Positions 1-8,155 of a stretch of DNA of 37,243 nt are shown piece after piece. The translations under genes and the position numbers were made by a program. The DNA comes from an uncultured Prevotellaceae bacterium (lineage in GTDB: Bacteria > Bacteroidota > Bacteroidia > Bacteroidales > Bacteroidaceae): positions 1 through 37,243 of the forward strand of contig CADCIB010000026.1 of the NCBI GenBank assembly GCA_902801375.1, read 5' to 3'. Positions within the stretch are counted from its first letter, which is position 1, and each line of letters starts with the position of its first letter. The notes under the pieces were generated by a model. It was not told the DNA's origin. It saw only the letters and a list, made by a program, of their open reading frames with translations, and did no database searches.

Positions 1-8
1 TGATGCAC

Positions 9-162
9 AAAGATGGTGTTTTGTGCTGGAAAATGCCATCTTTCAGGCGCTCAGCGATTAGGTCTGAGCCGCTTAGAGATGGCATTTCACGCTGTGATCA
101 GACGCAAATCACGAGATGAAGTGACGCAAATCACGAGGTGAAGTGACGCAAATCACAAAAAC
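9..162. repeat. Degenerate 22-bp periodic repeat array (7 units)
   Basis: Seven consecutive 22-bp units can be laid end to end with no phase slip (starts 9, 31, 53, 75, 97, 119, 141). The last three share the core GACGCAAATCAC and differ by only a few bases; earlier units are more degenerate, for example one beginning AGAGATGGCATTT at 75. The array lies downstream of the hydrolase gene that ends at 296. A related array with the same period is at 33127-33236. The function is unknown. Positions 163-295 hold nothing else that I can recognise. Confidence 0.7.
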
Positions 163-295
163 AGTAGACTGAAACGAAGATTTCCTTCCGCTCCGTTCTC
201 CAGAATTGCAGAAATCCCTGATGCGGTTTTGTAAAACAAATTCAGCGGAATTTCGCGACTTTTCACTAAGCAAAAGCAGTTGTAAATGTTTTGTG

Positions 296-1318
296 TCAGA
301 AGCGGGAACCTTTTCTCCACGCCCTGGTCCTCACGGCGAAGTTGCGCTGCAGGCATTCGCTATAGAGCCACGGTTCGCAGCTATGGATGTCGCCAACGTT
401 GATGAAGTTGCGATAGGGATGATATTCCGCTCCGCTATAGCCCTCCACCACCAAGACATGCTGCGAGGGCGCAAGCGTCACGGTGATGCTGTCGTGGAGC
501 ATGGCGGGGGTAGCATCTGTTCGCCAATTCACGGGGTTTATGCCCATGCAGGTGGCGGCAATGACAGGATTCACGTATTTCACGTCCTTCACGGTGTTGT
601 AGCAAATGGTGACGCCCGTGTCGTCCTCTGCCTGCGCAGGGCGAATACGAGGGCAGACGGTGGTGTCTTCTGGGGTCACCTTATAGCCTAACACATAGGC
701 GGCAGCCATCTGACGATAGGTCTCATCGCTCATGTGCTTCAGCAATTCCACCACGGCGATGCCACCCTGGCTGAACCCTGCGAGGATGAACGGACGACTG
801 CTGTCGCGTATCTGAACGAAATGGTCGAAGGCGGCACACACATCGTCCATCGCAAGGCGCACACGGCGGCGGATGGTGTCTTCATCCATCGTGAGGAAAG
901 CGTCGATGGTGGCATGACGGTAATAGGGGGCATAGAAACGGTTTCCTGGCGACATGTATTTCGCCACACCACTGATCTCCGTCTGCATGTGGCTTCGATG
1001 GACGGGATTCCACACATCGGCATAATGAATGACATGGCCCTGAGCGTCGGTCCAATCTTCCTCCCACGTGGAGACTATATAGAAGATGTCGGCGCCCAGG
1101 CCCGCAGTGTCGCCATTCGCGGTGTGCCACATCATGGGGTCGGCATAGTCGGGAGCCTGCGGAATAATCTCCACAACGGAATCCGTTGGCTCGCTTCTCT
1201 CGGTCTGTCCCACCTTGGGAGGACAGCAGGGGACCTTTCGCCCGGCATTGTCTGAGGGGTATCCCCCAAAAGCAGCCAGCCCGCAAAGCAGGCTGGCCAT
1301 CAATATGATTATTCTCAT
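296..1318 (-). CDS. DUF3089-like alpha/beta hydrolase, exported
   Basis: A 340-aa protein with an N-terminal hydrophobic segment (residues 3-18) that looks like a signal peptide. The nucleophile elbow GFSQGG puts the likely catalytic serine at residue 183, preceded by a strand reading PFILA. A later segment AAYVLGYKV and the overall arrangement resemble the DUF3089 family of alpha/beta hydrolases, whose substrates are not known to me. Asp and His of the triad cannot be placed with certainty; D314 and H316 near the C-terminus (VGDIHS) are candidates. It starts 15 bp after the coiled-coil lipoprotein gene on the same strand, so the two are probably cotranscribed and both act in the envelope. 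Family assignment is from memory of motifs; substrate is unknown. Confidence 0.75.
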   Translation of the reverse strand: MRIIILMASLLCGLAAFGGYPSDNAGRKVPCCPPKVGQTERSEPTDSVVEIIPQAPDYADPMMWHTANGDTAGLGADIFYIVSTWEEDWTDAQGHVIHYADVWNPVHRSHMQTEISGVAKYMSPGNRFYAPYYRHATIDAFLTMDEDTIRRRVRLAMDDVCAAFDHFVQIRDSSRPFILAGFSQGGIAVVELLKHMSDETYRQMAAAYVLGYKVTPEDTTVCPRIRPAQAEDDTGVTICYNTVKDVKYVNPVIAATCMGINPVNWRTDATPAMLHDSITVTLAPSQHVLVVEGYSGAEYHPYRNFINVGDIHSCEPWLYSECLQRNFAVRTRAWRKGSRF

Positions 1319-1333
1319 TATTTATTCTCTTTC

Positions 1334-2182
1334 TTATTTCACCTGAACCACCAAGTATTTACTCGTGCTCCAGAACAGCTGAGGATTGCTGATGCGCAGG
1401 CTGTACTGCTTGTTGGCATCCCTCACGAGCTGATAGCTGCTCGAAGGATGGGTCGTCAGCAGTTTCACATCCTTGGAATACAACTTCAGGTCGCTGAACT
1501 GACGGATGTCGACCTTCGTGAAATAGTTCTTGTTGAAGTTGCCGCGAAGCACCTGACCTTCGTTCAGCACGCCTTGTTCCTTCAACTCCTTCTTGGTTCC
1601 AAAGACATACCAAGCGGTGTTCAGCTGCTTGTCCTGTGTGTTGATGGTCTGCGTTTTCTGCTCGCCTTCTGTGCGCAGGTTCTCCACGTCGGTGTTCAGG
1701 TTGGCAATCGTCTCGTCAAGCTCCGCAATATGAATGTCTTTCTTGTCGAGCTCATCGCGCAACTGGGTCAGCTGCGTGTCCTTATCCTGAAGTTCCTGAG
1801 TGAGGTTATCAATGGCTTTCTGCAACTGATCGCCCTTCAGGGTGCTGCCGTTCAACTGCTCTTTCAGCTTTTTCAGCAACTCACGGTTCTGGGCCATGCG
1901 CTGAGAGATGAACTGGATGTTCTCACGAATCAACTGAGCCTTGTCGGCACGCTCGCCTGCTTTGGCGACACTCACACGACCTTCGGCTTCGTTGATTTCA
2001 CGGAAACCTTCCTGAATCTCGTTCAGCGTTGCCATAATCTCGTTGATCTCATTGTCTTTCTGCTCAATAATCCGCTGCAGCGAATCGTTCTGACCTCCGT
2101 CCGGCATCACCGGCATGGGTTTTTCGTTGTTGCAGGCCACCAAGGCAGCCATACTCATTGCAAAGACTAAAAGTTTTTTCAT
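1334..2182 (-). CDS. Coiled-coil lipoprotein of unknown function
   Basis: A 282-aa protein beginning MKKLLVFAMSMAALVAC, a lipoprotein signal with the lipobox cysteine at residue 17. Residues roughly 35-195 are rich in E, K, Q and N with regular hydrophobic spacing and predict a long coiled coil. The C-terminal 90 residues, beginning near TAWYVFGTKKELKEQG, form a compact non-coiled domain with several predicted strands. Proteins of this layout are common hypothetical lipoproteins in Bacteroidales; I know no function. It is the first gene of a two-gene unit with the hydrolase at 296-1318. No TAnnTTTG promoter is apparent in its AT-rich upstream region. Confidence 0.75.
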   Translation of the reverse strand: MKKLLVFAMSMAALVACNNEKPMPVMPDGGQNDSLQRIIEQKDNEINEIMATLNEIQEGFREINEAEGRVSVAKAGERADKAQLIRENIQFISQRMAQNRELLKKLKEQLNGSTLKGDQLQKAIDNLTQELQDKDTQLTQLRDELDKKDIHIAELDETIANLNTDVENLRTEGEQKTQTINTQDKQLNTAWYVFGTKKELKEQGVLNEGQVLRGNFNKNYFTKVDIRQFSDLKLYSKDVKLLTTHPSSSYQLVRDANKQYSLRISNPQLFWSTSKYLVVQVK

Positions 2183-2214
2183 AATTCTCTCTTTATTTGA
2201 ATTCGTACGTTTTT

Positions 2215-2336
2215 TTTGACGTTACAATACCTATATTGTTTAATTCTTTAATACTATAATTTTTTTAATTGTTTAATTCTATATTTTTTTAATTGTTTAA
2301 TTCTTTAATCTTTGAATTCTTTAATTCTATAATACT
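2215..2336. repeat. AT-rich low-complexity repeat tract
   Basis: The space between the lipoprotein gene and rsmI is almost entirely A and T and is made of reiterated TTGTTTAATTCT and TTCTTTAAT words; TTGTTTAATTCT occurs three times. This looks like a decayed tandem repeat formed by slippage. No hairpin terminator for rsmI stands out in it. Confidence 0.6.
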
Positions 2337-3011
2337 TCAACCCTTCTTCCCTGCCACAACGATGACGAACTCGCCACGTGGCTCTTTTTCCTGGAAATGG
2401 GCAATCACCTCCGACAGCGTGCCGCGCACACTCTCCTCATGAACCTTGGAAATCTCACGGCAACAGCTCACAAGGCGGTCGCTGCCGAAATGCTCGGCCA
2501 ACTGCTGTAATGTTTTCAATACGCGGTAGGGGGACTCGTAGAACACCATGGTGCGATCTTCCTCGCTCAGACGCTCCAGACGGGTCTGCCGACCTTTCTT
2601 CTGAGGCAAGAATCCTTCAAACACGAAACGGTCGCACGGCAGTCCGCTGTCGACAAGGGCGGGCACAAAGGCGGTGGCTCCAGGAAGACATTGCACCGTG
2701 ATGCCAGCAGCAACGGCTTCACGAACGAGGAAGAACCCCGGATCGCTGATGCCCGGAGTACCTGCGTCACTGATCAAAGCGATGTCTTGCCCAGCCTTCA
2801 ACCGCTCTACAATGCCGGCTGAAGTGCCGTGTTCGTTGAACTTATGGTGCGACATGAGATGGTTCTTGATGTCGAAATGTTTCAGAAGAACGCCCGAAGT
2901 GCGGGTATCCTCAGCAAGAATCAGGTCGACCTCTTTCAGCGTCCTAATGGCTCGCAACGTCATGTCTTCCATATTCCCCACGGGAGTGGGAACGATGTAT
3001 AATATGCCCAT
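2337..3011 (-). CDS. rsmI: 16S rRNA (cytidine-1402-2'-O)-methyltransferase RsmI
   Basis: A 224-aa protein of the tetrapyrrole-methylase fold. It carries the RsmI signatures MGILYIVPTPVGN at the N-terminus, the AEDTR segment, HHKFNEH, and the glycine-rich ISDAGTPGISDPG motif of the SAM pocket. RsmI methylates the ribose of C1402 in 16S rRNA together with RsmH, in the cytoplasm. The start was set at the methionine that begins the conserved strand (3011) rather than an upstream in-frame start at 3047, because the extra 12 residues are not family-like. A TAnnTTTG element at 3020-3027 lies just upstream. It is divergent from tdk. Confidence 0.95.
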   Translation of the reverse strand: MGILYIVPTPVGNMEDMTLRAIRTLKEVDLILAEDTRTSGVLLKHFDIKNHLMSHHKFNEHGTSAGIVERLKAGQDIALISDAGTPGISDPGFFLVREAVAAGITVQCLPGATAFVPALVDSGLPCDRFVFEGFLPQKKGRQTRLERLSEEDRTMVFYESPYRVLKTLQQLAEHFGSDRLVSCCREISKVHEESVRGTLSEVIAHFQEKEPRGEFVIVVAGKKG

Positions 3012-3019
3012 TCGAGGGG

Positions 3020-3027
3020 CAAATGTA
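3020..3027 (-). promoter_or_regulatory. Bacteroidetes -7 promoter element for rsmI
   Basis: Reads TACATTTG on the minus strand, matching TAnnTTTG. It lies 8 bp upstream of the chosen rsmI start, implying a leaderless or very short leader mRNA. If a longer leader exists the site is not the promoter. Confidence 0.45.
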
Positions 3028-3112
3028 AGAAGAATTGGACAAACCACAAAATTTTTTCACGATATTTTAAAAAATTCTTCTTTCATCGTTCTTCTTTATT
3101 CATTCTTTTTCG

Positions 3113-3120
3113 TACCTTTG
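3113..3120 (+). promoter_or_regulatory. Bacteroidetes -7 promoter element for tdk
   Basis: TACCTTTG followed by CA, a strong match to the Bacteroidetes -7 consensus, 32 bp upstream of the tdk start. Confidence 0.75.
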
Positions 3121-3152
3121 CAAGCCATAACATCAATTAAGAAGAACAAACC

Positions 3153-3761
3153 ATGACAGACTATACGACAGGCGAAAGCCACCGCCCTGGAAGAATCGAA
3201 GTGGTGTGCGGCTCGATGTTCTCAGGTAAAACCGAGGAACTGATACGTCGACTCAAGCGGGCGAAGTTCGCCAAACAGAAAGTGGAGATCTTCAAACCCT
3301 CCATCGACGTACGCTACAGCGAACAGGACGTGGTGAGCCACGACCAGAATTCCATACCCTCCACCCCCATCGACTCTTCGTCGTCGATCCTGCTCCTGGC
3401 TGGCGACAACGATGTCATCGGCATCGACGAGGCACAATTCCTAGACAACGGGCTTGTCGATGTGTGCAACCAGTTGGCCTATCGGGGCATCCGCGTCATC
3501 ATCGCCGGCCTCGACATGGACTTCAAGGGTGTGCCATTCGGTCCTATTCCTGCTCTTTGCGCCATTGCCGACGAAGTAACCAAGGTTCACGCCATCTGCG
3601 TAAAATGCGGCTCACTGGCATATATCAGCCACCGACTGGTCAACAGCGACAAGCGCGTGCTGCTCGGAGAAACTCAAGAATACGAACCTCTCTGCCGAGA
3701 ATGCTATAGCAAAGCGCTAAAAGCCGAAGAAGCGCCCCAAAATGGCTCATTATTTTCATAA
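3153..3761 (+). CDS. tdk: Thymidine kinase
   Basis: A 202-aa type II thymidine kinase that phosphorylates thymidine to dTMP in the nucleotide salvage pathway. Residues 20-27 (GSMFSGKT) are the P-loop, followed by the lasso/Walker B region VIGIDEAQF and the AGLDMDFKG segment. Four zinc-binding cysteines appear as CVKC and CREC in the C-terminal half, as in the human TK1/bacterial family. Its length is normal. It is transcribed alone from a clear promoter at 3113 and is divergent from rsmI. Confidence 0.95.
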   Translation: MTDYTTGESHRPGRIEVVCGSMFSGKTEELIRRLKRAKFAKQKVEIFKPSIDVRYSEQDVVSHDQNSIPSTPIDSSSSILLLAGDNDVIGIDEAQFLDNGLVDVCNQLAYRGIRVIIAGLDMDFKGVPFGPIPALCAIADEVTKVHAICVKCGSLAYISHRLVNSDKRVLLGETQEYEPLCRECYSKALKAEEAPQNGSLFS

Positions 3762-3819
3762 CAAAGGTTAAACCTCTGAATAATCCTTAATTATTAAACC
3801 GTAATTCTTAATTCTTTTG

Positions 3820-3827
3820 TACCTTTG
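3820..3827 (+). promoter_or_regulatory. Bacteroidetes -7 promoter element for tRNA-Lys
   Basis: TACCTTTG, followed by CA, 27 bp upstream of the mature tRNA 5' end. Confidence 0.75.
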
Positions 3828-3854
3828 CACCCGCTTTTAAACATAGCGCAGGCT

Positions 3855-3930
3855 GATCCGCTAGCTCAGTTGGTAGAGCACAACACTTTTAATGTTGGGG
3901 TCTTGGGTTCGAGCCCCAAGCGGATCACCA
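3855..3930 (+). tRNA. tRNA-Lys (anticodon UUU)
   Basis: A 76-nt cloverleaf. The acceptor stem pairs GATCCGC with GCGGATC. The D arm contains AGCTCAGTTGGTAGAGC. The anticodon stem pairs CAACA with TGTTG around the loop CTTTTAA, giving anticodon TTT. The T arm pairs TTGGG with CCCAA around TTCGAGC. The discriminator A and CCA are encoded. A promoter precedes it and a terminator follows. Confidence 0.97.
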
Positions 3931-3935
3931 AAGAG

Positions 3936-3958
3936 AGAGGTCGCAAGACCTCTTTTTT
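3936..3958 (+). terminator. Rho-independent terminator of tRNA-Lys
   Basis: A 7-bp stem AGAGGTC/GACCTCT with a GCAA tetraloop, followed by a run of T residues, starts 6 nt after the tRNA CCA. Confidence 0.9.
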
Positions 3959-4100
3959 ATTGGCTAACATTGTAGTCATTTATCATCAACAGCAAGCTCA
4001 AAGATAACAAACAACGGGCTGTTTAGATAAAAAACAATAAAACAAGTTAAATAACCAACAACAAAAGTGAATTTCCACCTTATAACTCCTAATTATTTTG

Positions 4101-4108
4101 TACCTTTG
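4101..4108 (+). promoter_or_regulatory. Bacteroidetes -7 promoter element for rplS
   Basis: TACCTTTG followed by CA, about 90 bp upstream of the rplS start, so the mRNA has a leader of roughly 85 nt. Confidence 0.75.
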
Positions 4109-4199
4109 CAGCCGCTTTTTCGACGTAACCGATGGAAGGAAGAAGAGTAGCCTGTCTATGTTGCGCGAAACTATTACAAATTCAAACCGTTATAATAAA

Positions 4200-4568
4200 A
4201 TGGATTTAATTAAAGTTGCTGAAGAAGCATTTGCAACCGGTAAGAAATTCCCCGAGTTCCGTTCGGGCGACACCATCACCGTTGCTTACAAGATTATTGA
4301 GGGTTCCAAGGAGCGTATCCAGCTCTACCGTGGCGTAGTGATCAAGATTTGTGGTCATGGCGAAAAGAAGCGCTTCACGGTTCGTAAGATGTCTGGCACC
4401 GTAGGTGTGGAGCGTATCTTCCCCATCGAGAGTCCGAACATTGAGAGCATCGAGATCAACAAGTACGGTAAGGTGCGTCGCGCCAAGCTGTATTACCTCC
4501 GCAAGCTCACCGGTAAGCGTGCCCGCATCAAGGAGCGCCGCGTGAACCTGAAGAAGGACGAAGCTTAA
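4200..4568 (+). CDS. rplS: 50S ribosomal protein L19
   Basis: A 122-aa basic protein starting [11 protein letters not shown], with the L19 signatures [43 protein letters not shown] and a C-terminal [20 protein letters not shown]. It sits at the 30S/50S interface. The methionine at 4200 begins the conserved region; an upstream in-frame start at 4098 overlaps the promoter and is discarded. It is monocistronic, with its own promoter and a terminator at 4631. Confidence 0.97.
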   Translation: MDLIKVAEEAFATGKKFPEFRSGDTITVAYKIIEGSKERIQLYRGVVIKICGHGEKKRFTVRKMSGTVGVERIFPIESPNIESIEINKYGKVRRAKLYYLRKLTGKRARIKERRVNLKKDEA

Positions 4569-4630
4569 CAACCTGCGCACAAGCGGGGATTATCTCCAGC
4601 GAAAGTGCGCCCTTCAAAATCGACAACAAA

Positions 4631-4670
4631 AGCATTGCCTGCAGAATCTGGGCAATGCTTTTTCTTTTTT
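4631..4670 (+). terminator. Rho-independent terminator of rplS
   Basis: A 9-bp perfect stem AGCATTGCC/GGCAATGCT followed by a T-rich tract, 62 bp after the rplS stop codon. Confidence 0.9.
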
Positions 4671-4852
4671 ATTTCCCGTCAAGGAGCCCCTGAAAGATGC
4701 TTTTGGATCATAATTTGAGCCACAAAACATCCACTTTCTCTCAATTTGCGCATTTTCGCAAACCATTGATTATCACCATATTTAGCAAAAACAACTCTTC
4801 CACTTTATCCACTTTCTTGCCAACAGGCCCATGCCGTTCAAGAAAAAAGCGT

Positions 4853-4860
4853 TATCTTTG
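4853..4860 (+). promoter_or_regulatory. Bacteroidetes -7 promoter element for the PUL operon
   Basis: TATCTTTG followed by CA matches TAnnTTTG, about 54 bp upstream of the susC-like start. This is the only clear promoter seen for the genes from 4914 to 17913. The preceding 180 bp holds no recognised gene. Confidence 0.7.
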
Positions 4861-4913
4861 CACCGCAAAACTGCCTATCAAAACATAATATATTTTTTAT
4901 TAATTTTTTAAGT

Positions 4914-7900
4914 ATGAATAAAGGAAGGTTTCTAACGATGCTTACGGCACTGTTTATGGCTGTAGCATCTCATGCCCAGGGAATCTTGGGCACAGTGACT
5001 GACGACATGGGAGAGCCCATTATCGGAGCTACCGTTGTCGAGAAATCGAACCCTCAGAATGCCACCATTACCAATATGGATGGTCAGTTTACCATTAAGG
5101 TAAGCGAGGGTAAGACTCTGGTTATTTCCTTTGTGGGTTACACCACTCAGGAGGTGAGTGCAAAGAACGGCATGACCGTCGTACTGAAAGACGACGCCCA
5201 GTTGCTGCAAGACGTGGTGGTGATTGGTTACGGTGTGCAGAAGAAGAGCGTGGTGACGGCCTCTATCGCCAAGGTGAGTGCCGACGACCTCGACGGCAAG
5301 ACACGTCTGCGCGCAGAGGATGCCCTGAAGGGTATGGCCGCTGGTATCAACGTCACTTCGGCTTCGGGTCAGCCTGGTTCGAAGTCTATGATCCGTATTC
5401 GTGGTAATGGTACCATCAATGCCGACAAGGACGGACCTCTTTATATTATAGATGGTATGCCCACCAACCAGGACGGTATGGAAAGCGTGAACCCCTCTGA
5501 CATCGAGTCGATCGAGGTGCTGAAAGACGCTGCCTCGGGTGCCATCTATGGTGCACGTGCCGCCAATGGTGTGATTCTCATCACCACCAAGAAAGGAAAG
5601 CAGGGCAAGGCTCAGATCAACTACAACTTCTCTCACGGCTGGCAGTCGGCTTGGAAGAGGCGCGACGTGACGGGTGCCGTGGATTACGCCATTCTGCAGA
5701 ACGAGCGCCGTGTGGAAAAGGGCATGCCGATTCTCTATGTCGACCCATACGACCTCACTGACGACAACGGCGACAAGGTGGTGGGCTTCGGTACCGACTG
5801 GCAGGACCTCGTTTTCAACGACAACGCGCCCATCCAGCAGCATGACCTCAGTGTCAGCGGTGCTTCTGAGAAGGTGAACTACTACCTCTCGCTGGGCTAC
5901 TTCACCCAAGAGGGTATCGTGGGTGGCAACTACGGACAATCGAACTACGATCGTCTGACGCTGCGCTCAAACAACCAGTTCAACTTGTTTGATGTCTCGA
6001 ACGAACGTAATTTCTTGAACAAGCTGGACTTGGGTGCCAACATCTCTTACATGCGTGTTCACAATACAGGCATCGATGCCAACTCCACTTGGGGTTCGGT
6101 GTTGGGTAGTGCCCTCTATCTGGCTCCCACGCTGCCTGTAACGCTGCGCGGCACCATTGCCGACAAACAGATTAATCAGTATCCGCAGTTTGACCTCTAT
6201 ACCGATGCTTCCGGCAATCCTTATACAATCCCTAACTTCATCGGATCGTATCAGGAGCAGAACAACCCGGTGGCCATGCTGCACGGCAACCCCAACCGCA
6301 ACTGGTCGCATAAGTTCATGCCGAAGTTCTCGCTCGACCTCCAGATTTGGGACGGACTGTCGTACCACTTCACTTGGAGCGCAGAGCAGTCGTTCTGGGG
6401 CTACAATGCCGCAACGCTGCAAGAGTATTACCTCTCTGGCAACAACAACGCCGACCACACATCGGCCACAGTCTACAAAGGCAACAACTCTACCTGGCAG
6501 GTGGAAAACACACTGACCTACGACAAGCAGTTTGGCAAGCACTCCATCGGCGTGGTACTCGGTCAGTCGGCCTTGAAGTCGAAGGGCGACGAACTGGGTG
6601 CCGGCCACTGGTACCTGGTTAACCGCGACAAGCCTTACCTGAACTACACCACTGGTGGCGACATCGAGTTCTCTTACGACGACAAGGGCGTGATGACCGG
6701 TGCCAAGAGTCTCGTCAGTGGATGGGGTGGCCCGTATGTGGAGCATCGCGTATCTTCGCTTTTCGGACGTATCAGCTATAACTACGACGAGCGTTACATG
6801 GTTCAGGCAACCATCCGCCGCGACGGTTCCAGCCGTTTCGGTTCAAACAACAAATATGGTACGTTCCCCTCATTCTCACTGGGTTGGAACATCATGAACG
6901 AGCAGTTCATGGAGCAGACACACGACTGGCTGTCGAACATGAAGCTGCGCTTCTCATGGGGTAAGAACGGTAACGACAATATCGGCGACTTCGCCTATAC
7001 CACACTGACATCGCTTGGTGGTTCGAGCAACTACTACTTCGGACAGACGGCAGCGATGATGTATGGCTCGAAAGCCAACCGCCTGGCCAACGAAGACCTG
7101 AAGTGGGAGGAGAGCGAACAGACCGACCTCGGACTCGACCTCGGCTTCTTCAACAACGCGCTGACCTTCTCTGTGGATTACTTCATCAAGAAGACCAACG
7201 GCATGATCATCGAGATGCCTATCCCGAGCTATGTCGGTGAGGCTCGCCCGCTGGCCAACGTCGGCGACATGGAGAACAGTGGTGTGGAGTTTGAGTTGGG
7301 TTACAAGTGGAACATCCGCGACGCTCGCTTTGCCGTGAAAGGCAATGCCTCCTATCTGCACAACAAACTGAAGAATCTGGGTAACGACACTGGTTTCCTC
7401 AACTACGGCATCAGCCAGTTCTCAGGTGGCGGCACACGCGCCGAAAACGGACAGCCCTTCCCCTTCTTCTATGGCTACAAGACCGACGGCATATTCCAGA
7501 CGACAGCCGAGGTAAACAGTTATACCAACGCCACGGGTGGTCTCATCCAGCCCGATGCCCGTCCGGGTGATGTCCGCTTCGTGGATGTCAACGGCAACGG
7601 CATAATCGACGAGGACGACCGTACCAACATCGGTAACGGCACGCCGACATGGACCTTCGGTCTGAACTTCGACGCTGAGTGGAAAGGCTTTGACCTGAGT
7701 GTCTTCTTCCAGGGCGTATCGGGCGCAGACGTCTTCGACGCTACATTCCGTCAGGACATCGAGTCGGCCAACTATCCCACATGGGTACTCGACCGCTGGA
7801 CAGGTCCTCACACATCGAACAAGGTGCCCACCATCGGCGATTCAAAGAACTGGGTGGTCAGCGACCTCTACATTCAGGACGGTTCCTACCTGCGCCTGAA

Positions 7901-8117
7901 GAACATCACCTTGGGTTACACCCTGCCGCGCCAGCTGACACAGAAGGTGAGCATCAGCCGTTTGCGCCTCTATGTACGTGCAGAGAACCTCTTCACATGG
8001 ACCAAGTACTGGGGCTTCGATCCTGAAATCGGTACCAGTGGCACAGGACTTGGCGTCGATTATGGTGTCTATCCGCAGGCACGCACATGGACCATCGGAT
8101 GCAACATCTCCATTTAA
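4914..8117 (+). CDS. SusC/RagA-family TonB-dependent outer-membrane transporter
   Basis: A 1067-aa outer-membrane transporter that imports oligosaccharides with TonB energy. Order of parts: signal peptide (residues 1-21, ending SHAQ); carboxypeptidase-D-like regulatory domain from GILGTVTDDMGEPIIGATV to SFVGYTTQEV; the SusC hallmark DVVVIGYGVQKK; the plug domain with MIRIRGNGTI, PLYIIDGMP and the ESIEVLKDAASGAIYGARAA motif; then a beta-barrel finishing in alternating aromatic residues ARTWTIGCNISI. It is followed after 38 bp by the SusD-like gene, as in essentially all such loci. No anti-sigma-interacting N-terminal extension is visible. Substrate is inferred as a beta-glucan oligosaccharide from the adjacent GH16, GH5 and GH3. 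Confidence 0.95.
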   Translation: MNKGRFLTMLTALFMAVASHAQGILGTVTDDMGEPIIGATVVEKSNPQNATITNMDGQFTIKVSEGKTLVISFVGYTTQEVSAKNGMTVVLKDDAQLLQDVVVIGYGVQKKSVVTASIAKVSADDLDGKTRLRAEDALKGMAAGINVTSASGQPGSKSMIRIRGNGTINADKDGPLYIIDGMPTNQDGMESVNPSDIESIEVLKDAASGAIYGARAANGVILITTKKGKQGKAQINYNFSHGWQSAWKRRDVTGAVDYAILQNERRVEKGMPILYVDPYDLTDDNGDKVVGFGTDWQDLVFNDNAPIQQHDLSVSGASEKVNYYLSLGYFTQEGIVGGNYGQSNYDRLTLRSNNQFNLFDVSNERNFLNKLDLGANISYMRVHNTGIDANSTWGSVLGSALYLAPTLPVTLRGTIADKQINQYPQFDLYTDASGNPYTIPNFIGSYQEQNNPVAMLHGNPNRNWSHKFMPKFSLDLQIWDGLSYHFTWSAEQSFWGYNAATLQEYYLSGNNNADHTSATVYKGNNSTWQVENTLTYDKQFGKHSIGVVLGQSALKSKGDELGAGHWYLVNRDKPYLNYTTGGDIEFSYDDKGVMTGAKSLVSGWGGPYVEHRVSSLFGRISYNYDERYMVQATIRRDGSSRFGSNNKYGTFPSFSLGWNIMNEQFMEQTHDWLSNMKLRFSWGKNGNDNIGDFAYTTLTSLGGSSNYYFGQTAAMMYGSKANRLANEDLKWEESEQTDLGLDLGFFNNALTFSVDYFIKKTNGMIIEMPIPSYVGEARPLANVGDMENSGVEFELGYKWNIRDARFAVKGNASYLHNKLKNLGNDTGFLNYGISQFSGGGTRAENGQPFPFFYGYKTDGIFQTTAEVNSYTNATGGLIQPDARPGDVRFVDVNGNGIIDEDDRTNIGNGTPTWTFGLNFDAEWKGFDLSVFFQGVSGADVFDATFRQDIESANYPTWVLDRWTGPHTSNKVPTIGDSKNWVVSDLYIQDGSYLRLKNITLGYTLPRQLTQKVSISRLRLYVRAENLFTWTKYWGFDPEIGTSGTGLGVDYGVYPQARTWTIGCNISI

Positions 8118-8155
8118 TGACAAGAAACATCGTAATAACGTAATATCGAATTCAT

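Noticed and set aside
9-162. CRISPR array
   Set aside because: Units follow each other directly with no spacers and differ in sequence; no cas gene is in the window.
3825-4007. A 60-codon open frame over the tRNA-Lys gene
   Set aside because: It is the tRNA and its terminator read as protein.
4697-4888. A 63-codon open frame between rplS and the susC-like gene
   Set aside because: It runs over the PUL promoter and has no protein-like features.
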